A stretch of DNA of 8,717 nucleotides from positions 1-8,717 of the forward strand of contig CAITZE010000245.1 in the NCBI GenBank assembly GCA_903896775.1. Direction: 5' to 3'. Shown here in pieces: positions 1 through 6,835 of this stretch (the first letter of the stretch is position 1; each line of letters begins with the position of its first letter). The DNA comes from an uncultured bacterium. GTDB lineage: Bacteria > Pseudomonadota > Alphaproteobacteria > Rhodospirillales > Rhodospirillaceae. The notes beneath the pieces are model-generated. The model did no database searches. It was not told the origin of the DNA and saw only the letters and a list, made by a program, of their open reading frames with translations. The position numbers were made by a program, and so were the translations under genes.

Positions 1-708
1 GGCCTGCTCGTCGGCGCTCTTGAATAAACGGAAAGCGCGGCCCAACGCACCGTCATCGAAAATCTCTGCTGCGAATTTGTCGTCACCGAGAGATGCCGCC
101 AGGCGCTCGTACCGGCGCACAAAGGTCGCAAGCGCGGCACCGGCCACCGAATCAAGCGCGACGGCTTCAGCCATGCGCGCACCGATGTCGGGATGTGAGA
201 CGGCAAAACCCAGGAAAGCTTGCACGAAGACATTCACATCGCCCGCGCCATAACGCGCCCACGCCGCATTGGCGGTCTCGCGATTCATGACACCGAGACG
301 TTCGGCGAGCACCGCAACGCTCGCGGCCATGTCCTGCAAAGCGAGCCGGCGTGTTTCCATGGCTTGGGTGCGCTGACCTTGCGCTTGCAATTGCATAAGC
401 GTGCGGGCCTGAATTTCAGCTTGCTGCAAGCTCTGGCGGCTTTGCGCCATCATGTCGGCCATGCGTTTGGCGAACAGGTTCAATGCACGGCGCTGCTCGG
501 TTACAGCCACAATCAGCCACAACGCGGCCAGCGGCGCTGCGCCCGCTGCCACTAAGATCGCGAGGTCTAATGGGACTAAAGTCTCGAGGCCTGCGAGGCC
601 GCCGTGGGCGCTGACGTAGGCGCTCATCGCAAGCAGCCATAACGTTGTGGCCGCGACCGACAAAATAAAAAGAGTTCGTTCGCGCAATTGGGCAAGAAAG
701 TCGTTCAC
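1..708 (-). CDS. Unidentified inner-membrane protein, two TM helices plus Gln-rich helical region (5' part, C-terminus cut off)
   Basis: I do not recognise this protein. The minus-strand frame from a GTG at 708 stays open for 236 codons to the left edge, so the C-terminus is missing. The start is supported by a GGGGAAG ribosome binding site just upstream. The next in-frame ATG lies inside the first hydrophobic stretch and would destroy it. Two hydrophobic segments are visible at about residues 13-34 (from LFILSVAATTLWLL) and 45-69 (from LVPLDLAILVAAGAA), split by a short Gly-containing turn. Residues about 70-135 are hydrophilic and rich in Gln, Ala, Arg and Met (for example QSRQSLQQAEIQ), as in a coiled coil. 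A mixed globular region follows, from about 136 to 236. The likely topology is a helical hairpin anchor with a cytoplasmic tail. It is transcribed divergently from the Nudix gene. Reality of the gene: quite sure. Function: unknown. Confidence 0.8.
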   Translation of the reverse strand, partial: MNDFLAQLRERTLFILSVAATTLWLLAMSAYVSAHGGLAGLETLVPLDLAILVAAGAAPLAALWLIVAVTEQRRALNLFAKRMADMMAQSRQSLQQAEIQARTLMQLQAQGQRTQAMETRRLALQDMAASVAVLAERLGVMNRETANAAWARYGAGDVNVFVQAFLGFAVSHPDIGARMAEAVALDSVAGAALATFVRRYERLAASLGDDKFAAEIFDDGALGRAFRLFKSADEQA

Positions 709-713
709 AACAG

Positions 714-720
714 CTTCCCC
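714..720 (-). promoter_or_regulatory. Ribosome binding site that fixes a GTG start
   Basis: On the minus strand GGGGAAG is followed by CTGTT and then GTG at 708-706, giving a 5-nt spacer. This purine-rich match is the reason for choosing the GTG start of the left-edge membrane protein. Confidence 0.55.
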
Positions 721-807
721 TTTGCCGACACTGCGGATTCGATGTGAAACCGCGGCGCCGATTCTAGGTGACACGAGTCAACACATCTATGGCCGCGAGT
801 GTTAGAT

Positions 808-811
808 GGAG
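808..811 (+). promoter_or_regulatory. Ribosome binding site choosing the ATG at 817
   Basis: GGAG is followed by CGCAA and then ATG at 817, a 5-nt spacer. An in-frame GTG at 799 would add six residues (MLDGAQ) but would put this GGAG inside the coding region. The ATG at 817 is therefore preferred. Confidence 0.55.
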
Positions 812-816
812 CGCAA

Positions 817-1680
817 ATGAGTTTTCTTAAGAAAGTTGAACATTGCAACCGTCGCGATCTCGGCACCTTCCTGCCCTTTGTCGTCGAGGGCACCCAATAC
901 GGCTGGTTAACGCCTGAGCGCGCGGCAGCCCTGCTGAGCTTTCGCCATGTCTTTCAACCGGCTCTCGGCGGCGTCGCGTTAAACCCCACGCTCTCCACAC
1001 CCGCCGCACGCTCCAAGGCCATCGCCGAATTGACGCCCGCGTTTATGGAAACGGGACTCTTCACAAAACCGCGCGGTGAACTTTACGCTGTGCGCAATCA
1101 GTGGAGCGATCGCACAGTCTTTCGCATCGACCGTGCTTTCACGCCGGCTTTCGGATTGCGCGCTTACGGCGTGCATGTGAATGGCCTGATTCAGAAACGT
1201 GACGGCCTTCATCTTTGGATCGGCACACGCGCACGAAATATGAAAGTAGAGCCGGGCAAGCTCGACAACATGGTCGCGGGCGGCCAGCCGGCGGACCTCG
1301 GCCTCATGGACAATCTGGTTAAGGAATGCGGCGAAGAAGCCCACATCACACCGCGCCTTGCCCGCACGGCGCGCGCCGCCAGTGTCCTGACCTATAGCTT
1401 TGCCTCTCCGGAAGGCCTGCGGGTCGACACCTTGTTTTGTTACGATTTGGCGATGCCGGCGACCGTGAAGCCGCGCTCCAGCGAAGAGACATCCCGTTAT
1501 CGGCTGATGTCTTTAGCCAAGGTGCTGAAGCTGGTTCAATCGACGTCGAGGTTCAAATTCAACGTCAATCTGGTGATCATCGACTTCGCTATCCGCCACG
1601 GCGTCATCACCCCAGAAAATACCCCGGACTACGAGAAAATCGTCGCTGGGCTTCATGAACGACCGCAATTTATTGTCTGA
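817..1680 (+). CDS. DUF4743-containing Nudix hydrolase
   Basis: A 287-residue protein with a DUF4743-like N-terminal half (CNRRDLGTFLPF, YGWLTPERAAALLSF) and a C-terminal Nudix domain. The Nudix box lies at about residues 155-177: GGQPADLGLMDNL followed by VKECGEEAHI. The metal-binding core is kept (E, then EE, of the REUxEExGU element), but Lys replaces the usual Arg and the upstream Glu of the consensus is Leu. This KEC-type box is typical of the thiamine-pyrophosphokinase-like Nudix group. That group includes yeast YJR142W, reported to act on damaged thiamine diphosphates. By family, the enzyme should be a soluble Mg-dependent diphosphate hydrolase; the substrate here is inferred, not shown. 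The start is set by GGAG at 808. An alternative GTG start lies at 799. The gene stands alone on the plus strand, 147 bp before accA, and a shared transcript is possible but unproven. Confidence 0.88.
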   Translation: MSFLKKVEHCNRRDLGTFLPFVVEGTQYGWLTPERAAALLSFRHVFQPALGGVALNPTLSTPAARSKAIAELTPAFMETGLFTKPRGELYAVRNQWSDRTVFRIDRAFTPAFGLRAYGVHVNGLIQKRDGLHLWIGTRARNMKVEPGKLDNMVAGGQPADLGLMDNLVKECGEEAHITPRLARTARAASVLTYSFASPEGLRVDTLFCYDLAMPATVKPRSSEETSRYRLMSLAKVLKLVQSTSRFKFNVNLVIIDFAIRHGVITPENTPDYEKIVAGLHERPQFIV

Positions 1681-1728
1681 ATTTCGTTCTATTACAACAA
1701 CATAAGGGTATTTTGCGGCGCACCGTTG

Positions 1729-1757
1729 TTGACTTTTTAACCGGCCGAAGGCATTGA
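1729..1757 (+). promoter_or_regulatory. Possible sigma-70 promoter upstream of accA
   Basis: TTGACT at 1729-1734 is a good -35 match. A 17-bp spacer leads to CATTGA at 1752-1757, which is only a mediocre -10. No other -35-like box sits at a proper distance from the AT-rich CTATATAG at 1771-1778. The position between the Nudix stop and accA fits a promoter, but the call is weak. Confidence 0.3.
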
Positions 1758-1784
1758 TGCTGCCTTAGACCTATATAGTTGGGG

Positions 1785-1805
1785 ACCGGGACCCTTACCC
1801 CCGGT
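1785..1805 (+). other. Small GC-rich hairpin in the accA leader
   Basis: ACCGGG at 1785-1790 is the exact reverse complement of CCCGGT at 1800-1805, with a 9-nt loop between. It ends 22 nt before the accA ATG. No T-run follows, so it is not a standard terminator. It could influence translation or mRNA stability, or be chance in GC-rich DNA. Confidence 0.35.
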
Positions 1806-1827
1806 GCGTTGAGGTCACGGGTTAAGC

Positions 1828-2784
1828 ATGCATTTTCTCGACTTTGAAAAGCCTATTGCTGAACTTGAAGGCAAGATCGCCGAGCTGCGGCATCTGTCCG
1901 ATAGCGATGGCTTGAACATTGCCGAGGAAGTCAGCCGCCTGCAGACCCGCGTCGACCGCGATCTGCGTCAGGCCTACGCCAAACTCACGCCCTGGCAGAA
2001 GACCCAGGTGGCCCGCCACCCGGAACGTCCGCACACCGTCGACTACATCAAAGCTTTGGTCGAAGATTTCATGCCGCTCTGCGGTGACCGCGCCTTCGGC
2101 GAAGACGCTGCCATCATCGGCGGTCTCGGCCGCTTCAACGGCAAGTCGGTCATGATGATCGGCATCGAAAAAGGCCGCGACACCGAAACCCGCATCAAAC
2201 ACAGCTTCGGCATGGCGCGACCTGAAGGCTACCGCAAAGCCAAGCGCCTGATGGAACTCGCCGACCGCTTTGCGGTTCCGGTTGTAACCCTGGTTGATAC
2301 CGCCGGCGCTTATCCCGGCGTTGATGCCGAAGAGCGCGGCCAAGCCGAGGCTATCGCGCGCTGTATCGAAACCTGTCTCGACGTCAAAGTGCCGCTGGTC
2401 TCATTGATCATCGGCGAAGGCGGCTCAGGCGGCGCCATCGCATTGGCCGTCGCCAACGTCGTGCTGATGATGGAACACTCGATCTATTCAGTGATCTCGC
2501 CGGAAGGCTGCGCCTCGATCCTGTGGCGCGATGGCGAACAAGCTAAGACTGCCGCCGAAGCCTTGAAAATCACCGCGCAGGATCTGGAGCGCCTTGGCAT
2601 CATTGACGGCATTATCCCTGAGCCTATCGGCGGCGCGCATCGCGCGCCCGAAACCGTGTTCACCGCCGTCCGCGATACGCTGGAAATGCACTTGAACCAG
2701 CTCGCCCGCATCGACGGCGCGCAGCTCCGCGCCCGCCGCCGCGACAAGTTTCTGCAAATGGGCCGCGCCGGACTTTCAATCTAA
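1828..2784 (+). CDS. accA: Acetyl-CoA carboxylase carboxyltransferase subunit alpha
   Basis: AccA pairs with AccD to form the carboxyltransferase that moves the carboxyl group from carboxybiotin-BCCP to acetyl-CoA, making malonyl-CoA for fatty acid synthesis in the cytosol. The 318-residue length is close to that of E. coli AccA (319). The N-terminus MHFLDFEKPIAELEGKIAEL is the usual AccA opening helix and supports the ATG at 1828. The crotonase-like core shows GDRAFGEDAAIIGGL (about 86-100), LVDTAGAYPG (155-164), the oxyanion-hole glycines in GEGGSGGA (196-203), and SPEGCASILW (224-233). No disruption was seen. Ribosome binding is weak: the nearest purine run is GAGG at 1811, 13 nt before the ATG. 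The gene is alone on its strand and converges with pgk after 21 bp. accD and the biotin carboxylase genes are not in the window. Confidence 0.97.
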   Translation: MHFLDFEKPIAELEGKIAELRHLSDSDGLNIAEEVSRLQTRVDRDLRQAYAKLTPWQKTQVARHPERPHTVDYIKALVEDFMPLCGDRAFGEDAAIIGGLGRFNGKSVMMIGIEKGRDTETRIKHSFGMARPEGYRKAKRLMELADRFAVPVVTLVDTAGAYPGVDAEERGQAEAIARCIETCLDVKVPLVSLIIGEGGSGGAIALAVANVVLMMEHSIYSVISPEGCASILWRDGEQAKTAAEALKITAQDLERLGIIDGIIPEPIGGAHRAPETVFTAVRDTLEMHLNQLARIDGAQLRARRRDKFLQMGRAGLSI

Positions 2785-2805
2785 GTCCCGTTTTCGATCT
2801 GCGAT

Positions 2806-3999
2806 CTAACCGCCCAGCGCTTTCACACCTGGCAGTTCCTTGCCTTCCATCCACTCCAGGAAGGCGCCACCGGCTGTGGAGACGTAAGACAGATCGCCCG
2901 TCACACCCGCGCCGTTCAAAGCCGCCACGGTATCGCCGCCGCCGGCAATCGAAACCAACGTACCGGCTTTCGTCAACGCCGCGGCGTAATGGGCAACGTC
3001 GAAAGTCGCGGCATCAAAGGGCTTAATCTCGAACGCGCCGAGCGGGCCGTTCCACAACAGCGTCTTGCAGCTGTTGAGCTTGTTCTTCAAGGCAAGCGTC
3101 GTGGCCGGACCCACATCGAGGATCATCTTGTCGGCGGGCACATTCGTCACGGCGCAAACCGCCGTGGCCACGCCTTCCTTCAAACCGTCTGCCACGACAA
3201 CATCGGTCGGCAGAAAGATTTCGCACTTATTGCGTTTGGCGTTCTCAAGGATATCACGCGCGGTGTCGGCCAGATCGCGCTCGCACAGGGATTTGCCGAC
3301 ATTGATGCCTTGCGCGTTGAGAAGGGTATTGGCCATGCCGCCGCCAATCACCAAGACGTCGACCTTCGCCGCGAGATTGTTGAGCACGTCGAGTTTGGTG
3401 GAGATTTTCGAGCCGCCGACAATCGCCATGACCGGCTTCTTGGGCTGCTCCAACGCCGCCGTCAGTGCTTCCAGCTCGGCTTGCATCTGCCGCCCGGCGT
3501 AAGCCGGCAACACATGAGCTAGGCCTTCGGTGGAGGCATGGGCACGGTGCGCGGCGGAGAAAGCATCATTGACATAAATATCGCCAAGCGCCGCGAGTGC
3601 ACGCACGAACTCAGGGTCATTAGCTTCTTCACCGCTGTGATAGCGCACGTTTTCGAGCAGCGCGACTTGCCCGGGTTTCAGGGACTCAACCACAGTCTCG
3701 GCCGCTTCGCCGATGCAATCGTCGGCGAAGGCGACACTGTGGCCAATAGCTTTTGCGAGCGCCGGCACGATGGGCCGCAGAGACATTTCGGGCACGCGCT
3801 TGCCTTTGGGTCGGTCGAAGTGCGACAGCACGATGACCTTGGCGCCGCGCATCAAGAGATCGGTAATGGTGGGCGCAAGACGCACGATGCGCGTTGCGTC
3901 GGTCACGCGTCCGTCTTTCACCGGCACATTGAGATCGGCGCGTACGAGCACGCGTTTGCCGCCGACGTCGGCCTGACCCAGAGTCTTGAACTTGATCAT
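2806..3999 (-). CDS. pgk: Phosphoglycerate kinase
   Basis: Pgk interconverts 1,3-bisphosphoglycerate + ADP and 3-phosphoglycerate + ATP in glycolysis and gluconeogenesis. The 397-residue length is normal for a bacterial monomeric Pgk. The N-terminal substrate domain shows RVLVRADLNVP (16-26), SHFDRPKG (59-66, where many homologues have SHxGRPKG) and NDAFSAAHRAHAS (around 144-156). The C-terminal nucleotide domain shows GGSKISTK (195-202), VGPATT (286-291), WNGPLGAFE (316-324) and AGGGDTVAA (352-360), with STAGGAFLEW near the end. Its ATG lies 15 bp after the gap stop, so it is almost certainly co-transcribed with gap. No clear Shine-Dalgarno is visible in that 15-bp gap (it is mostly C and G), so translation may be coupled to gap. 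The TAG stop is at 2808-2806. No fba or pyk follows; accA converges instead. Confidence 0.97.
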   Translation of the reverse strand: MIKFKTLGQADVGGKRVLVRADLNVPVKDGRVTDATRIVRLAPTITDLLMRGAKVIVLSHFDRPKGKRVPEMSLRPIVPALAKAIGHSVAFADDCIGEAAETVVESLKPGQVALLENVRYHSGEEANDPEFVRALAALGDIYVNDAFSAAHRAHASTEGLAHVLPAYAGRQMQAELEALTAALEQPKKPVMAIVGGSKISTKLDVLNNLAAKVDVLVIGGGMANTLLNAQGINVGKSLCERDLADTARDILENAKRNKCEIFLPTDVVVADGLKEGVATAVCAVTNVPADKMILDVGPATTLALKNKLNSCKTLLWNGPLGAFEIKPFDAATFDVAHYAAALTKAGTLVSIAGGGDTVAALNGAGVTGDLSYVSTAGGAFLEWMEGKELPGVKALGG

Positions 4000-4014
4000 G
4001 GAACGGCGGGCGGA

Positions 4015-5037
4015 CTAGAGCAGCTTGCCCATGGCCGCAAGCGTATCAAGCATGCGGTTCGAGAAGCCCCACTCGTTGTCGTACCACGACACCACGCGCA
4101 CAAAATTGCCCGGCATGACTTTGGTCTGGGTTGCATCGAAGGTGCTGGAGGCCGGGTTGTGATTGAAGTCGATGGACACCAACGGCAACGTGTTCACTTC
4201 CAGGACTTTCTTCAGCGCACCGTTGAAGGTCTTGCCCGACGCCGCATCAGTCATGGCCTGATTGATTTCGGCTTCGGTCGCGGACTTGCTGAGCACGCAT
4301 TTCAAATCCACCACCGAGACATTGGGTGTCGGCACGCGGATGGACGAGCCGTCGAGCTTGCCTTTCAAGGCCGGCAGCACTTCGCCCACGGCTTTCGCCG
4401 CACCGGTTGTGCTGGGGATCATGCTGAGCGCTGCGGCGCGGGCGCGGCGCGGGTCCTTGTGCAAGGTGTCCACCAACGACTGATCGCCGGTATAGGCGTG
4501 AATGGTGGTCATGTAACCCTGCTCGATACCGAACGTTTCATGCAGAACATAGGCGACCGGGGCTAAGCAGTTAGTGGTGCAGGAGGCATTACTGACGACG
4601 AGATGCTCTTTCTTGAGTTTGTCGTGATTGACGCCGTAAACGACGGTGAGATCGGCGCCGCCCGAAGGGGCCGAGACCAACACCTTTTTGGCGCCGGCGG
4701 TCAGGTGGGCTTGCGCCTTTTCCTTGTCCGTGAAAATGCCCGTGCATTCGGCAACGATGTCGATGCCCAAGTCCTTCCAGGGCAGCTTGGAAGGGTCGCG
4801 CTCTTTATAGATTTTCACGCCCTTGCCGTTGACGGTCATGACGTCGCCGGAAACCGCAACATCGGCCTGCAGCGGCCCGTGGACTGAGTCCCACTTCAGA
4901 AGGTGAGCATTGGATTCCGCGGGGCCCAGGTCGTTGATCGCGACAAATTCCACATCGGACCGTTTGGCTTCGACCATGGCGCGGAAGACCATACGGCCGA
5001 TGCGGCCAAATCCATTGAGAGCGACGCGGACTGTCAT
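4015..5037 (-). CDS. gap: Type I glyceraldehyde-3-phosphate dehydrogenase
   Basis: GAPDH oxidatively phosphorylates glyceraldehyde-3-phosphate to 1,3-bisphosphoglycerate, the direct substrate of the next gene's product. The protein has 340 residues. The Rossmann motif NGFGRIGR is at 8-15, and AINDL at about 33-37 keeps an Asp (D36) of the kind seen in NAD-preferring enzymes. The catalytic motif SNASCTTN at 149-156 places the nucleophile at Cys153, and His180 in TTIHAYTGDQ is the expected base. SWYDNEWGFSNRM near residue 327 completes the family signature. The active site is intact. The start follows AAGGAA 11 nt upstream and a nearer AGG 4 nt upstream, so the Shine-Dalgarno is not textbook. 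It is first in the gap-pgk operon and divergent from the PPK2 gene. An NADP-dependent Calvin-cycle role is less likely given the Asp. Confidence 0.97.
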   Translation of the reverse strand: MTVRVALNGFGRIGRMVFRAMVEAKRSDVEFVAINDLGPAESNAHLLKWDSVHGPLQADVAVSGDVMTVNGKGVKIYKERDPSKLPWKDLGIDIVAECTGIFTDKEKAQAHLTAGAKKVLVSAPSGGADLTVVYGVNHDKLKKEHLVVSNASCTTNCLAPVAYVLHETFGIEQGYMTTIHAYTGDQSLVDTLHKDPRRARAAALSMIPSTTGAAKAVGEVLPALKGKLDGSSIRVPTPNVSVVDLKCVLSKSATEAEINQAMTDAASGKTFNGALKKVLEVNTLPLVSIDFNHNPASSTFDATQTKVMPGNFVRVVSWYDNEWGFSNRMLDTLAAMGKLL

Positions 5038-5070
5038 GGGACCTGAGTTTCCTTCTTATTTAGGTGGAGG

Positions 5071-5096
5071 CCCGGAACGTGCAAAACCAATCCGGG
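5071..5096 (-). other. Leader hairpin upstream of gap
   Basis: CCCGGA at 5071-5076 is the exact reverse complement of TCCGGG at 5091-5096, with a 14-nt loop. On the minus strand it would fall within the gap 5' leader, ending 33 nt before the ATG and just upstream of the AAGGAA purine run. No T-run follows it in the gap direction, so it is not a clear terminator. It could affect mRNA stability or ribosome loading. Confidence 0.35.
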
Positions 5097-5111
5097 TAAA
5101 TCATGCTGGGG

Positions 5112-5140
5112 GAGATACAATAGTCTCTCGTGGAATCCAA
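5112..5140 (-). promoter_or_regulatory. Candidate promoter for gap-pgk
   Basis: Read on the minus strand, TTGGAT (5140-5135) and TATCTC (5117-5112) are separated by exactly 17 bp. Both are partial matches to -35 and -10 boxes. Initiation about 7 bp later would give a leader of roughly 70 nt that contains the CCCGGA/TCCGGG hairpin. The position is sensible for the operon but the match is moderate. Confidence 0.35.
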
Positions 5141-5202
5141 GCGGCGGCATGGCAAGGCCGCTATAACCTAGGCGCAACCGTTATCTGGCAGCGCAATATG
5201 GC

Positions 5203-5206
5203 AGGA
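5203..5206 (+). promoter_or_regulatory. Ribosome binding site for the PPK2 gene, ATG at 5212
   Basis: AGGA is followed by TTGGG and then ATG at 5212, a good 5-nt spacer. The competing in-frame ATG at 5257 has only CGGGCAG upstream. A third ATG at 5198, in another frame, opens a 7-codon reading frame that ends at 5221 across the true start. Confidence 0.5.
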
Positions 5207-5211
5207 TTGGG

Positions 5212-6786
5212 ATGGTCATAACGCCAAAAACCCGGATTACCGGAAACCGGGCAGCCATGACAGACACCGCTTTCCGCGAGGTCAAGGACCGCCTGCGAGT
5301 CGAACTGGTCGATTTGCAGCAGCGTTGCCGGGCAGCCGCGGCCTTTCCGATCATCATTGTGGTCTCGGGCGTTCAGGGCGCGGGTGGGGTGGACACGCTC
5401 AACCTCCTGAACACCTGGATGGACCCTCGCTGGATCCATACACATGCCGTCGATGCCCCGAGCGACGAGGAACGTGAACGGCCATTGTTTTGGCGCTATT
5501 GGCGCAGCCTACCGGCGGCCGGCAACATCGGCCTTTATCTAGACGGCTGGTATGGTGATGCGGTCGCCGCCCATTGCCGGGGCCATACGACCGCCGCGGC
5601 ATTTGCCCAACACCTCAAGCGCATTGCCGCTTTCGAGCGTACACTGGCCGATAATGGCGCGCTGATCGTCAAACTCTGGCTGAACCTCGATAAAAACGGA
5701 CAGCGCCGTAAAGTCGACGAGCATCGGGTTGATCCGGTCTTTGGCTTCCGAGCCAGTGACACGGCGTGGCCGCAATCGGCGCCCTACGACACCTTCACGG
5801 CCGTCGCGGCCAAAAGCCGGCGCGCAACCTCTACCACCCAATCGCCTTGGCACGTCATCGATGGAACCGACGACAATTATCGACGCGCCAGTGTCTTGAC
5901 GATTCTGCGCGATGCCATCAAAGCGCACCGAAAATCGTGGCGCAAAAAATCCAAGGCCGCAGCGAAAGACATCAAGCACGCACGCAAGCACGACAAGAAG
6001 AAAGGCCTGCTGAAAACAAACCGGTCAGGGGCGCTCGCGAAACTCGATCTCTCCAAGACCATGGGCCCTGCGGATTACGCACGGGCGTTCCGCACCTGCC
6101 AAACGCAGCTTTATGAACTTCAAAAAGCCGCGCGCGCTGTCGGTCTTTCCAGCGTGATCGCTTTCGAAGGCGCCGATGCCGCAGGCAAAGGCGGTGCGAT
6201 CCGCCGGCTTACATATTCCCTGAGCGCGCGAAATTACAGAGTCGTGCCGATTGCCGCCCCTAACGACGACGAACGCGCCCATCACTATCTCTGGCGGTTT
6301 TGGCGCCACGTCGGTCGTGCCGGCCATATGATCCTGTTCGACCGCACCTGGTATGGCCGCGTGTTGGTGGAACGCGTCGAACATCTGATCACAAAAGAGG
6401 CTTGGGAGCGGTCTTACAGCGAGATCAATGACTTCGAGGCGCAACTTAGTGAGCATGGCGCCGTGGTTTTGAAATTCTGGCTACAGATCGATCCACATGA
6501 ACAACTCAGGCGTTTCAAGGAGCGCGAGGAAACGCCTTATAAGAAATGGAAGATCACCGCGGACGATTGGCGCAATCGTGCCAAGTGGGATTATTACGAA
6601 GCAGCTGTTAACGATATGGTTGCGGCTACGTCCACAAAACACGCGCCTTGGCACCTCATCCCGGCCAACGACAAGCGCTATGCGCGCATCATGATCATGA
6701 ACTGCGTCATCGAGGCTCTCGAGCGCGCACTGCACGAGCAAAAAGCGGTCGCGAAGACCCGCGCATCGCGTCGCCCGAAAGAATAA
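5212..6786 (+). CDS. pap: Two-domain PPK2 family polyphosphate:AMP phosphotransferase
   Basis: The protein has 524 residues and two tandem PPK2 domains, the layout of class II PPK2 enzymes. These use polyphosphate to phosphorylate AMP to ADP in the cytosol. The C-terminal domain (about 290-510) looks active: Walker A GADAAGKGG at 320-328 (D322, K326), Walker B-like LFDRTWYGR at 375-383, and the family patterns NDDERAHHYLWRFWRH and KWKITADDWRNR. The N-terminal domain (about 20-235) keeps the fold pattern (MDPRWIHTHAVDAPSDEERE, FWRYWRSLP). Its P-loop, however, reads GVQGAGGVDT at 53-62, with Gly at the lysine position (59) and Gln at the acidic position (55), so it should be non-catalytic. A Lys/Arg-rich linker spans about 236-264. 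In Pseudomonas aeruginosa PA3455 the C-terminal domain is the active one, which agrees. The start is ATG 5212; ATG 5257 is possible. The gene is divergent from gap. Confidence 0.9.
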   Translation: MVITPKTRITGNRAAMTDTAFREVKDRLRVELVDLQQRCRAAAAFPIIIVVSGVQGAGGVDTLNLLNTWMDPRWIHTHAVDAPSDEERERPLFWRYWRSLPAAGNIGLYLDGWYGDAVAAHCRGHTTAAAFAQHLKRIAAFERTLADNGALIVKLWLNLDKNGQRRKVDEHRVDPVFGFRASDTAWPQSAPYDTFTAVAAKSRRATSTTQSPWHVIDGTDDNYRRASVLTILRDAIKAHRKSWRKKSKAAAKDIKHARKHDKKKGLLKTNRSGALAKLDLSKTMGPADYARAFRTCQTQLYELQKAARAVGLSSVIAFEGADAAGKGGAIRRLTYSLSARNYRVVPIAAPNDDERAHHYLWRFWRHVGRAGHMILFDRTWYGRVLVERVEHLITKEAWERSYSEINDFEAQLSEHGAVVLKFWLQIDPHEQLRRFKEREETPYKKWKITADDWRNRAKWDYYEAAVNDMVAATSTKHAPWHLIPANDKRYARIMIMNCVIEALERALHEQKAVAKTRASRRPKE

Positions 6787-6835
6787 TTTCCAAAGCAACG
6801 CCGGCATCGAGGCAGCGTTAGTGATATGGGGACGC

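Noticed and set aside
753..781. Minus-strand TTGACT (781-776) as a promoter for the left-edge gene
   Set aside because: The only good -10 (TAGAAT, 766-761) is 9 bp away, and the sequence at 17-18 bp is GC-only, so the pair does not form a normal promoter.
799..816. GTG at 799 as the Nudix start
   Set aside because: The ATG at 817 has GGAG at the right distance, while no such site precedes the GTG at 799.
1822..2343. A 173-codon minus-strand open frame opposite accA
   Set aside because: It mirrors conserved accA codons, shows no family motif, and has a Phe/Ala/Gly/Val-rich composition typical of the antisense of an alphaproteobacterial gene.
3538..4566. A 342-codon plus-strand open frame opposite pgk and gap
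   Set aside because: It is antisense to two clearly functional, motif-complete enzymes and spans their junction. Its His/Arg/Gly-rich translation is typical of a GC-rich shadow frame.
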